A stretch of 64,000 nucleotides of DNA from Pseudomonas sp. TMP9 (GTDB lineage: Bacteria > Pseudomonadota > Gammaproteobacteria > Pseudomonadales > Pseudomonadaceae). The position numbers and the translations under genes were made by a program. The stretch covers positions 3,266,001-3,330,000 of the forward strand of contig NZ_CP149803.1 in assembly GCF_037943105.1 (NCBI RefSeq). Direction: 5' to 3'. Shown here piece after piece: positions 32,332 to 41,298 of this stretch (position 1 is the stretch's first letter; each line of letters begins with the position of its first letter). The notes beneath the pieces were generated by a model. It had not been told where the DNA came from, did not search any database, and saw nothing but the letters and a program-made list of their open reading frames with translations.

Positions 32332-32951
32332 TGCGCCTCCCCCTTATCGTTATAGCGATAAGTTTTGGCCAAAATGCTCATGCGCAACTTAGATGAACTG
32401 TCATTACTGGCCGGGACAAGGTCAAAATCGTGCAAGGTTACAATTCGTGGCAGGCTTGCAACGCCGCTCACAAACGTCGCTAAATCATGGTAAGCCCCGA
32501 CGACCGTGATCTGGATTGGCAGCTCTATATAAAATTGCTGCGCAGCTTCAGGCAGAAGTTTGATTTCTTCAAACTCTAAACCGCTTCCCAAGCCAGTACG
32601 GGTTATATCTTCAAGCAACCCAGGCACTTCAGTGTCACTCGGCAACTGCTTCAAGAGCGCACCAAACGAAACCTCCATCTCCTGCATTTGCTCTTTATAT
32701 GCAGCCAAGTTTGCAGCTTGGAACGCTTTGCTTGAGAACTGCTCCTTCAGAGTAATCTCTTCCGCCTGCTTACCTTCTAAGTTGGCCTGAAGATCTTTGA
32801 GGTGGAAGTTGTAACCTAGGGCAACAACAATCACCAGCAACAACGCTCCAGCAATAAACTTTACTGCAGCAGGCCAGGAGCCGACATTATTAAAGTCAAG
32901 ATCACTTAAATCAATTTTCCGCAGACTTTCTAGGGAATCGTTTAGGCTCAT
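32328..32951 (-). CDS. pilO: Type IV pilus inner-membrane protein PilO
   Basis: PilO pairs with PilN through coiled coils and ferredoxin-like periplasmic domains to form the alignment complex. The 207-aa protein has one membrane helix (VKFIAGALLLVIVVALGYNF) preceded by an amphipathic N-terminal segment (IDLSDLDFNNVGSWP), a coiled-coil region rich in Leu/Glu/Gln (about 50-95), and a C-terminal alpha/beta domain (residues 100-200). It overlaps both pilN and pilP by 4 bases (ATGA), typical of this operon. Confidence 0.95.
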   Translation of the reverse strand: MSLNDSLESLRKIDLSDLDFNNVGSWPAAVKFIAGALLLVIVVALGYNFHLKDLQANLEGKQAEEITLKEQFSSKAFQAANLAAYKEQMQEMEVSFGALLKQLPSDTEVPGLLEDITRTGLGSGLEFEEIKLLPEAAQQFYIELPIQITVVGAYHDLATFVSGVASLPRIVTLHDFDLVPASNDSSSKLRMSILAKTYRYNDKGEAQ

Positions 32952-33519
32952 TGCTTAGCCCCCTCTGCCGCGAGGGCAGGCTGGGTCTGCTGCACGCTCA
33001 ATTGAAAGACATTAGCCTGATCAACCGCACCCGCTGTCACAGACTTGACTTCAGTGAGGTTTGACGCAGTCAGCCACTCAGATGAATCTAAGTTACGCAT
33101 CAGGTTTGATACGCGATTGTTAGATTCAGCTGCTCCCACAATAGCTATATTTTTGGCAGTCATTTTCACGCCAGTGAAATGCACGCCGTCTGGCAATGTG
33201 CGAACCAACTGGTCGAAGACTCGACCGATTATCGGGCGATTACCCTGCAGGTCTTGAATAATCTTCATCCGCTCAAGAAGCTGCTGGCGACGAGTTTTAA
33301 GCTCACTGATTTCTTTAATACGAGCATCCAACACAGCAATTTCTTTACGAACAAATTCATTGCGCGCATTTTGCTGCTCGATTGCACCATTAAGGTATTG
33401 ATCACCCAAAAAAACAGCGCCCGCCGCAACTATAAAAACACCCGCAAGGGTTACAACGAAGCGTTGCTTACGCTCTTCGCGTAACTGCTCGCGCCAGGGG
33501 AGTAAGTTAATCCGCGCCA

Positions 33520-33520
<1 letters not shown>
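32948..33520 (-). CDS. pilN: Type IV pilus inner-membrane protein PilN
   Basis: PilN binds the cytoplasmic protein PilM through its N-terminal motif, visible here as MARINLLPWREQLRE at the true start (the INLLPW motif). One membrane helix follows (VVTLAGVFIVAAGAVFLGD) and then a coiled coil and a periplasmic ferredoxin-like domain. The 190-aa protein begins at ATG 33520, which overlaps the pilM stop by one base (TAATG). A longer open frame to 33550 would run into pilM and is rejected. Confidence 0.95.
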
Positions 33521-34611
<1,091 letters not shown>

Positions 34612-34690
34612 TTACGGACTGTTTATGTTTTTTCACATTAAATAACAGTCTTGACAGAAGCGCAAATGGCTACCCGGCAAAAATAACGCT

Positions 34691-34696
34691 TATAAT
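34691..34696 (+). promoter_or_regulatory. Candidate -10 element for ponA
   Basis: A perfect TATAAT lies 70 bases before the ponA start, in the AT-rich 181-base gap shared with pilM. I could not identify a convincing -35 at 16-18 bases. A TTGACA at 34651-34656 is too far away (34 bases) to serve as its partner. Confidence 0.4.
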
Positions 34697-34765
34697 GTGA
34701 TCAGTTTTTCTCTTTTAGCCTTGCGCTTCGCTTAACCCGTTCTTTTATTTGGAAATCCAAAAATC

Positions 34766-37183
34766 TTGATCCGTCTTTTGCGTTTTCTTTGCTGGTCTTG
34801 CCTCGCCGTTTTTTGTGGCCTGGTACTCAGTTTCAGCGGGGCCTTTCTCTATCTTAGCCCTAGCCTCCCATCCGTCGAGTCCCTGCGCAGTATTCAGCTG
34901 CAGATTCCCCTGCGGGTTTACAGCAGTGACGCCAAATTGATTGCTGAATTCGGAGAAATGCGCCGCTCACCTATAGCGTTCGCCGATATCCCCGAAGATT
35001 TTATCGGTGCATTGCTTTCCGCTGAGGACGACAATTTCGCAAACCATTATGGCGTCGACCTAAAAAGCCTGATGCGCGCTGCAACGCAAATCTTGAAAAG
35101 TGGGCAAATCCAAACGGGTGGCAGCACCATTACCATGCAGGTGGCGAAGAACTATTTTCTCACCAGCGAGCGCAGCTTCTCCCGCAAGATCAACGAGATA
35201 CTTTTAGCGCTACAAATCGAACGGGAGCTCAGCAAGAACGAAATTCTTGAGCTTTATGTAAACAAAATTTACCTAGGTAATCGCGCCTACGGCATCGAAG
35301 CGGCTGCACAGGTTTATTACGGTAAATCTATACGTGAGACCAGCCTAGCCCAAATGGCCATGATTGCCGGCCTACCGAAGGCCCCTTCGCGCTTTAACCC
35401 GCTAGTCAATCCTTCACGCTCAATGGAGCGGCGTGACTGGATTCTTGGGCGTATGTTCAGCCTTGGCCGAATCGACAAACAACGTTATGAGGCGGCGCTG
35501 GCCGAGCCAATTAATGTGAGTTATCACGTGCCGACGCCTGAACTGGTTGCCCCATACATTGCCGAAATGGCCCGCGCTGAAATGGTCGGGCGCTATGGCG
35601 GCGAGGCGTATACCGAGGGCTTCAACGTGACCACCACGGTGCCTAGCGGCCTGCAACAGGCTGCTAATAATGCAGTCCGTGAAGGCCTGATTACTTACGA
35701 CCAGCGCCATGGCTACCGTGGCCCGGAAAGTCGTCTTCCGGGCATGACCCACGAAAATTGGTTGAGTGCGTTAAATCAGCAGAAGCTCCTTGGCGGCCTT
35801 GAACCTGCAATTGTCACAAGCGTTGAGAAGAGCGGCATCATGGTTCTGCTGCGTAACGGCGAGGAACATGCCGTCGCTTGGGACAGCATGAAATGGGCGC
35901 GACCCTTCCTTAATACCAACAGCATTGGCCCACGACCGCAGCAACCCGCCGATGTCAGCCAAATTGGCGACATGGTCCGCGTGCAGCTCCAAGAAGATGG
36001 CAGCCTGCGCTTTGTACAACTACCCGCCGCACAAAGTGCGCTGGTATCGCTTGACCCAAACAGCGGTGCAATTCGCGCATTGGTGGGCGGCTTCTCCTTC
36101 GAGCAGAGCAACTACAACCGCGCTGCACAGGCTAAACGGCAACCTGGGTCGAGTTTCAAACCGTTCGTTTACAGCGCCGCGCTGGACAGCGGCTACACCG
36201 CCGCCACCTTGGTCAATGATGCACCGATGGTGTTTGCTGAAGACGATCTGTCGCAGGTGTGGCGACCGAAGAACGATAACAACACCTTCCTCGGCCCGAT
36301 CCGCTTACGCGAAGCCTTGTATCGCTCGCGCAACTTGGTTTCGATCCGCCTGCTGCAAGACCTGGGCGTCGACAGCACCTTGAGCTACATCGAGCGCTTT
36401 GGTTTTGAGAAAAAGGACCTGCCGCCTAACCTGTCGCTGTCGCTGGGCACCGCCAGTCTGACGCCAATGGAAATTGCCGAGGGCTGGAGTGTTTTTGCTA
36501 GCGGCGGGTATAAGACCGAGCCTTACCTGATTGAGCGCATTGAAGACCGCACCGGCAAGCAACTGTTCAACGCCAACCCCGCGCAAACACCAACCGGCAT
36601 CGCATTGCGCGCCGAGCAGAGCACCGCGTCGCAGCTGAATACTGGCGGAGCTCCAGCTGTTTCTGAACCGATACTGGCTGAGCAGGTTATCGATGAGCGC
36701 ACGGCCTATATCATGACCAGCATGCTTCAGGACGTGATCAAGCGTGGCACTGGCCGCCGCGCCATGGCCTTGGGCCGTGACGACCTAGCAGGTAAAACCG
36801 GCACCACCAACGAATCCAAAGACAGCTGGTTCTCCGGCTACAACGCCGATTACATCACCACGGTCTGGGCTGGCTTTGATCAGCCAGAAAGCCTTGGTCG
36901 GAATGAATATGGTGGCACCGTGGCCCTGCCGATCTGGATGAGCTACATGGCTGCGGCACTCAAGGACAAACCCAGCCACCTACTCGCAGAACCCGAAGGT
37001 ATCCTGACCCTGCGCATCGACCCACACAGCGGTCGGGCGGCGTCGGCTGATACACCTGACGCCTACTTCGAACTGTTTAAGAGCGAAGACTCGCCACCGC
37101 CCATGGGCGAATTTGAACCCGGCACGTATATCCCCGGCAGCCCACTGCCGGCTGATGAGGTCGCACCAATCGACCTGTTCTAA
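34766..37183 (+). CDS. ponA: Penicillin-binding protein 1A (bifunctional transglycosylase/transpeptidase)
   Basis: PBP1a polymerises and cross-links peptidoglycan on the outer face of the inner membrane. The 805-aa protein has an N-terminal membrane anchor (SCLAVFCGLVLSFSGAFLYL), a GT51 glycosyltransferase domain with the catalytic glutamate in LLSAEDDNFANHYGVD, and GGSTITMQVAKNYFL. An OB-like insert follows, then the transpeptidase domain with serine in GSSFKPFVY, the SxN in YRSRNLVS, and KTGTT. The start is a TTG at 34766, matching the family N-terminus MIRLLRFL; the Shine-Dalgarno is weak (GGAA 13 bases off). It diverges from pilM as in other pseudomonads. Confidence 0.95.
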   Translation: MIRLLRFLCWSCLAVFCGLVLSFSGAFLYLSPSLPSVESLRSIQLQIPLRVYSSDAKLIAEFGEMRRSPIAFADIPEDFIGALLSAEDDNFANHYGVDLKSLMRAATQILKSGQIQTGGSTITMQVAKNYFLTSERSFSRKINEILLALQIERELSKNEILELYVNKIYLGNRAYGIEAAAQVYYGKSIRETSLAQMAMIAGLPKAPSRFNPLVNPSRSMERRDWILGRMFSLGRIDKQRYEAALAEPINVSYHVPTPELVAPYIAEMARAEMVGRYGGEAYTEGFNVTTTVPSGLQQAANNAVREGLITYDQRHGYRGPESRLPGMTHENWLSALNQQKLLGGLEPAIVTSVEKSGIMVLLRNGEEHAVAWDSMKWARPFLNTNSIGPRPQQPADVSQIGDMVRVQLQEDGSLRFVQLPAAQSALVSLDPNSGAIRALVGGFSFEQSNYNRAAQAKRQPGSSFKPFVYSAALDSGYTAATLVNDAPMVFAEDDLSQVWRPKNDNNTFLGPIRLREALYRSRNLVSIRLLQDLGVDSTLSYIERFGFEKKDLPPNLSLSLGTASLTPMEIAEGWSVFASGGYKTEPYLIERIEDRTGKQLFNANPAQTPTGIALRAEQSTASQLNTGGAPAVSEPILAEQVIDERTAYIMTSMLQDVIKRGTGRRAMALGRDDLAGKTGTTNESKDSWFSGYNADYITTVWAGFDQPESLGRNEYGGTVALPIWMSYMAAALKDKPSHLLAEPEGILTLRIDPHSGRAASADTPDAYFELFKSEDSPPPMGEFEPGTYIPGSPLPADEVAPIDLF

Positions 37184-37228
37184 GCGGTGAGCAATTAAGC
37201 GCCCGCCACTTGATACAGGCAAATTAGT

Positions 37229-37265
37229 GGCAATAAAAAACCCGCAGCGCGGGTTTTTTATTGCC
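37229..37265. terminator. Bidirectional terminator between ponA and maeB
   Basis: GGCAATAAAAAACCCGC and GCGGGTTTTTTATTGCC form long inverted arms around an AGC loop, with A and T runs on both sides. It serves the convergent ponA (plus) and maeB (minus) genes. Confidence 0.93.
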
Positions 37266-37279
37266 TTTAGGCTGAGCGC

Positions 37280-38548
37280 TTAGCCGTTGAACACATCGTT
37301 AACCGACTGCAACGGGTAATGCTTAGGATACGGCAAGGTTGCTACACCGCTCTCAATCGCAGCCTTGGCCACAGCATCACAGACCACAGTGATCAATCGT
37401 GGGTCCATCGGCTTCGGAATGATGTACTCGCGCCCGAACGACAGAGCAATGCCGCCATAAGCATCGCAAACTTCTTGCGGCACCGGCAGTTTAGCCAGGT
37501 CGCGCAAGGCTAAGGCTGCGGCGATCTTCATTTCTTCGTTGATGCGAGTCGCGCGAACGTCGAGCGCACCGCGGAAGATAAACGGGAAGCCCAATACGTT
37601 GTTGACCTGGTTCGGGTAGTCGGAACGACCGGTGGCCATGATCACGTCATCGCGCACGGCATGGGCCAGTTCTGGCTGAATTTCCGGGTCCGGGTTGGAG
37701 CAGGCAAACACAATCGGCGTCGGCGCCATGCGCTTGAGGTCTTCGGGCGCCAGCAGGTTAGAGCCGGACAAACCAACGAAGACGTCAGCGCCTTCCAACG
37801 CATCTGACAGGGTGCGCTTGCTGGTCTCGCTGGCAAATACCGCCTTGTACTGATTGAGATCGTCGCGGCCAGCGTGGATAACGCCTTTGCGGTCAACCAT
37901 AAAGATGTTCTCAACCTTGGCACCCATGCTCACCAACAGCTTCATGCAGGAGATCGCGGCGGCGCCGGCCCCCAGGCAGACAATCTTGGCGAGCGGCAGG
38001 GTTTTACCGGCAATTTCGAGGGCATTGAGCATGCCAGCAGCTGTCACGATAGCGGTGCCGTGCTGGTCATCGTGGAACACCGGGATGTCGCACTGCTCGA
38101 TCAGCGTGCGCTCAATTTCAAAGCACTCTGGCGCCTTGATGTCTTCCAGGTTGATACCACCGAAGGTGATCGAGATACGGCGAACAGTGTCGATAAAGGC
38201 CTGCGGGCTCTCGGACTCGACTTCGATGTCGAACACGTCGATACCAGCAAATCGCTTGAACAGCACGCCCTTACCTTCCATCACCGGCTTGGACGCCAGC
38301 GGACCAAGGTCACCAAGACCCAGGATAGCGGTACCGTCAGAAATGACTGCCACCAGATTGCCTTTGCCGGTGTAGCGATACGCCAGCTCCGGGTCACGCG
38401 CGATTTCGCGCACTGGCTCAGCGACGCCTGGGCTGTATGCCAGGGCGAGATCGCGTGCGGTTGCGGTGGGCTTGGTTAACTCGACACTCAGCTTACCCGG
38501 ACGAGGCTTAGCGTGATAATCGAGAGCGGCTGTTTTCAAATCAGACAT
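37280..38548 (-). CDS. maeB: NADP-type malic enzyme (short form, without PTA domain)
   Basis: MaeB decarboxylates malate to pyruvate and provides NADPH. The 422-aa protein carries the malic enzyme N-terminal domain (SDLKTAALDYHAKPRPGKLS, then YSPGVAEPVREIA) and NAD(P)-binding domain (KIVCLGAGAAAISCMKLLVS). Acid and metal residues are visible in CFEIERTL and FHDDQHGTAI. E. coli MaeB is about 760 aa with a phosphotransacetylase-like extension; this protein lacks it, as is usual in Pseudomonas. The start at 38548 (MSDLK) agrees with the family, and the open frame to 38620 is unsupported. Confidence 0.94.
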   Translation of the reverse strand: MSDLKTAALDYHAKPRPGKLSVELTKPTATARDLALAYSPGVAEPVREIARDPELAYRYTGKGNLVAVISDGTAILGLGDLGPLASKPVMEGKGVLFKRFAGIDVFDIEVESESPQAFIDTVRRISITFGGINLEDIKAPECFEIERTLIEQCDIPVFHDDQHGTAIVTAAGMLNALEIAGKTLPLAKIVCLGAGAAAISCMKLLVSMGAKVENIFMVDRKGVIHAGRDDLNQYKAVFASETSKRTLSDALEGADVFVGLSGSNLLAPEDLKRMAPTPIVFACSNPDPEIQPELAHAVRDDVIMATGRSDYPNQVNNVLGFPFIFRGALDVRATRINEEMKIAAALALRDLAKLPVPQEVCDAYGGIALSFGREYIIPKPMDPRLITVVCDAVAKAAIESGVATLPYPKHYPLQSVNDVFNG

Positions 38549-38650
38549 AGGAGTAATTCCGCTTTGGGCTGTTGAACAGGCAGGCGGCCGAGGATACGCA
38601 CGTTGTATACACCTGCACAAGACTGGTGAGGCTGGACGCTCACGAGCAAC

Positions 38651-40087
38651 CTAACGCACGACTTTTAGCCAGTCGCCAGCACGCGGCTGACCTGATGGGT
38701 AGAGGTTATTCAGTAACCGTAATGCCTTGACCGCATCACCCGGCAACTTGCTGTTGTTAGCCAGCGCCTCAAGGGTTTGTCCAGGTTTAACCTTGACCAT
38801 GTGCAGCCGTAAGGGTTTCACCTCTTTGCGCTCAGCACCGGTCATCGGCCGAAAACTGTTGATCACGCTTAAAAATTGCTCATCGTAACTTTCTAACGAG
38901 GCCCGACCACGCACCGCCGCCACCAATAAATACACCTGTGCGCCATGCTGAATAATCGCAACACGCTTAGCAGCATTACCGGCAATAACGGCGCTGTAGC
39001 CCTTAAGGCCGGCCTGCTGCAACTCGACACCCGCCACCAATCGCTGGCCACCCACGCGCTGGCGGAGCAGCTCAAGGGGAGGCAGACTTTGCGGATTGTC
39101 TTCCAGTGTCAGTGCCACAAATGCCTGCTGATCAGCGCTGTGACCGATCAGCGCGTCTGGGCGATTGAGTAGATTCCAGCCTTGGGGAAAGGCCAAGGTG
39201 AAGTTCAAATCCCCATGGTAAAACCGCTGGCCGCGACGCATCCCGGTGTCAGCGGAGTCACCGAAGGGCAAGCCTTCTAAGCGTTTGAGAAAGGCCTCAC
39301 GATTAACCTCCTGCTCACCGGTCGCTAAGGCGCGCGCGGGGCCCACTACTTGCTGCAAGCGGCGGTCGTTGTCCGGGTGGGTATCAAAAACCCCGTGATA
39401 GCCACCGGCAGGTTGTGCATCACCGCGTTCAGCGGCTTGGTCTAGGGCGAAATCTTCCTGATTTTTCAGCACCTTGACCACTTCAATCATCGCCTGCGGG
39501 TCATAACCGCTGCGCGCCAAGTACTGCGCACCCAAGCCGTCGGCCTCAAGCTCCATGTCGCGACCATAACCGCGGACAAACGCATTGCCCAAGGCGCCCG
39601 TAATATCAGCGGCAGCGCCAACGCCGGTCCCTATCGCCACGGCCTGACCGAGCAAACCCCAGGCGGTGGACTGACTTTGCTGTTGCACGCTATGCCGCGC
39701 CGTGACGTGGCCCACTTCGTGACCCAGCACAGCGGCCAACTCGGCCTCCGAGCTCAGGTAGGCCAGCAGGCCACGGTGGATATAGATGTAGCCGCCGGGC
39801 AAGGCGAAGGCGTTGATATCCGGGCTGTCGACCACGGTGAACTGATAGGTCAGCTGATTGCGGTGGCTGTTCTTTGCCACCCGCTCACCCACACGCTGTA
39901 CATAGGCTTGCAGCTGCTCGTCAGCGTAGCGCGGGTTTTCCTTGAGGATTTGCTGGTTGTAGCGCTGGCCGAGGTCGAGCTCCTGCTGCTCGCTCATCAT
40001 CACAAAGTTGCTTTCTCCGGTGGCCGGATTAACCGCGCACCCGGCCAGTTGCAGCAACGCCAGTAACAACGATACACGCATGATCAC
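38651..40087 (-). CDS. M48-family metalloprotease lipoprotein with C-terminal LysM-like region
   Basis: The 478-aa protein is a likely lipoprotein (lipobox LAGC, C17) with an M48 zinc protease domain. The zinc motif HEVGH (H123-H127) and the third ligand region MELEADGLG are visible, as in the BepA/YfgC group that controls outer-membrane protein quality. A C-terminal segment, HMVKVKPGQTLEALANNSK, resembles a LysM-type peptidoglycan-binding motif. GAGGTG precedes a GTG start at 40087; ATG at 40081 is an alternative. The stop of the preceding nuclease gene overlaps this start by 4 bases, so the two are coupled. Confidence 0.88.
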   Translation of the reverse strand: MIMRVSLLLALLQLAGCAVNPATGESNFVMMSEQQELDLGQRYNQQILKENPRYADEQLQAYVQRVGERVAKNSHRNQLTYQFTVVDSPDINAFALPGGYIYIHRGLLAYLSSEAELAAVLGHEVGHVTARHSVQQQSQSTAWGLLGQAVAIGTGVGAAADITGALGNAFVRGYGRDMELEADGLGAQYLARSGYDPQAMIEVVKVLKNQEDFALDQAAERGDAQPAGGYHGVFDTHPDNDRRLQQVVGPARALATGEQEVNREAFLKRLEGLPFGDSADTGMRRGQRFYHGDLNFTLAFPQGWNLLNRPDALIGHSADQQAFVALTLEDNPQSLPPLELLRQRVGGQRLVAGVELQQAGLKGYSAVIAGNAAKRVAIIQHGAQVYLLVAAVRGRASLESYDEQFLSVINSFRPMTGAERKEVKPLRLHMVKVKPGQTLEALANNSKLPGDAVKALRLLNNLYPSGQPRAGDWLKVVR

Positions 40088-40884
40088 GGCAACACCTCGA
40101 GTGCAGACTTATCGGTCAATGGCAGCATCCAACGCGCTTGGCCCTTACGCAATCCGCCACGCTTAGAGCGGTCAATCACCCAGCCGCGAGCCTCAACTTT
40201 TCGCCCCTTGAGCGCTTGGACCGCATGCAGGTCAAAATTACCCACGGACCGGGGCGCGATATGCAGCACCAGCAAATCGCCCATTTCCAGCCATAACCCA
40301 CCCGCATTGCGCTCAATGCGCTCGACACGACCCTGAAGCAGGGCAAAGCCGCCTTGTTTGAGCTGCGTCGCGGCCTTTACTGGCGAGCGCTGCCAGAGCC
40401 CAACACGCGCCTGCCGCGCACTGCGCTCAGCCGCTTGCTGGCAGCGCACCAGCGCCAGATTGGGAGCAACCGCTACTCGGTAGCCCAGACCCTCACTGAG
40501 CAGCTGTGCCTCCAGATTACGCCCACGGCTGTCATAGGCATGCGCTAAGGTGCGGCCGTAATGATCCTTAGCCTGCCGACCGACCTGCAACAAGACCCGA
40601 CCGTCACTGGCCGCCACCAACGCCTGCAAGCGCGCGCGCGCCTTGCCCGCAAAGGGTTCAGCAGAACGGCCCTGGCGGCCCATTTCGGGACTGTTCAGAC
40701 CTATCAGGCGCACACTGCGGCCATCAACCAAGCGCAAGGTGTCGCCATCAACCACCCGCTGCACCTCAACGCTGGGCAGCTGACTTGGTGCGGGGCAGAA
40801 CGCCAGCGCAGCGCCGGCATACAGGCTGAAAACGAAAAAGGCGCCCACCAGGGACGCCTTTTTCAGCAGTGCGAATCCAGCCAT
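40084..40884 (-). CDS. Secreted thermonuclease-like (SNase) protein
   Basis: The 266-aa protein has a signal peptide (hydrophobic core LVGAFFVFSLYAGAALAF) and a staphylococcal nuclease-type OB-fold domain (about 35-170). Conserved residues are visible in VVDGDTLRLVDG, VRLIGLNSPEMGRQG and KDHYGRTLAHAY, covering the metal aspartate, the arginine and the glutamate. A second, unrelated beta domain (about 175-255, GRVERIERNAGGLWLEMG) follows. It should cut DNA or RNA in the periplasm or outside. A terminator hairpin spans codons 7-17, so expression may depend on readthrough from rpmE or on an unseen promoter. Confidence 0.85.
   Translation of the reverse strand: MAGFALLKKASLVGAFFVFSLYAGAALAFCPAPSQLPSVEVQRVVDGDTLRLVDGRSVRLIGLNSPEMGRQGRSAEPFAGKARARLQALVAASDGRVLLQVGRQAKDHYGRTLAHAYDSRGRNLEAQLLSEGLGYRVAVAPNLALVRCQQAAERSARQARVGLWQRSPVKAATQLKQGGFALLQGRVERIERNAGGLWLEMGDLLVLHIAPRSVGNFDLHAVQALKGRKVEARGWVIDRSKRGGLRKGQARWMLPLTDKSALEVLP
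40834..40864 (-). terminator. rpmE terminator lying inside the nuclease signal-peptide codons
   Basis: The arms GAAAAAGGCG (40834-40843) and CGCCTTTTTC (40855-40864) are perfect, and the stem can extend by CCC/GGG around an ACCA loop with one bulge. On the minus strand it lies 38-68 bases past the rpmE stop and ends in five T. It covers codons 7-17 of the nuclease gene, where the T run encodes Phe-Phe. Confidence 0.8.
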
Positions 40885-40901
40885 CAGGCTTGTCGCTGTG
40901 C

Positions 40902-41141
40902 TTATGCTTCTGGTGCTTCCGGTGCTTCTGTCTTAGCGCCGAACATACCGAAACGCTGCTTGAAGCGATCAACACGGCCGCCGGTGTCGAGCATTTTCTG
41001 CTTACCGGTGTAGAACGGGTGGCACTCGTTGCACACGTCCAAAGGCAGTGCTTTGCCCAGGGTGGAGCGAGTTTCAATCACGTTGCCACAGCTGCAGGTG
41101 GCGGTGATGGCGACATAGTTCGGGTGGATATCGGCTTTCAT
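40902..41141 (-). CDS. rpmE: 50S ribosomal protein L31 (zinc-binding, C+ form)
   Basis: L31 is a zinc-binding protein of the large ribosomal subunit. The 79-aa protein begins [20 protein letters not shown] and has the four cysteines C16, C18, C37 and C40, so it is the zinc-containing type, unlike zinc-free YkgM paralogues. The C-terminus ends in a short EAPEAPEA repeat. The gene faces priA divergently and is followed by a strong terminator that lies in the next gene. Confidence 0.97.
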   Translation of the reverse strand: MKADIHPNYVAITATCSCGNVIETRSTLGKALPLDVCNECHPFYTGKQKMLDTGGRVDRFKQRFGMFGAKTEAPEAPEA

Positions 41142-41298
41142 GGTGATTCCTCAGGGCTGTCACGCCGCCACCGGACACTATTGTCAGGTACCGCGCGGAA
41201 TTAGGCCGGCGATAATACCAGCTCACCGCAGCGACGCAAGGCCGGCCGTCGTGTGGCTGCATGCTAAGATCGCGCCTCGCGGCTCAAGGAGTCACTGC

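Noticed and set aside
34651-34656. TTGACA as -35 of ponA
   Set aside because: The only good -10 (34691) is 34 bases away, too far for sigma70.
40902-40940. Short repeats in the 3' end of rpmE (EAPEAPEA)
   Set aside because: Simple repeats in a charged C-terminal tail of L31 are unremarkable and show no other structure.
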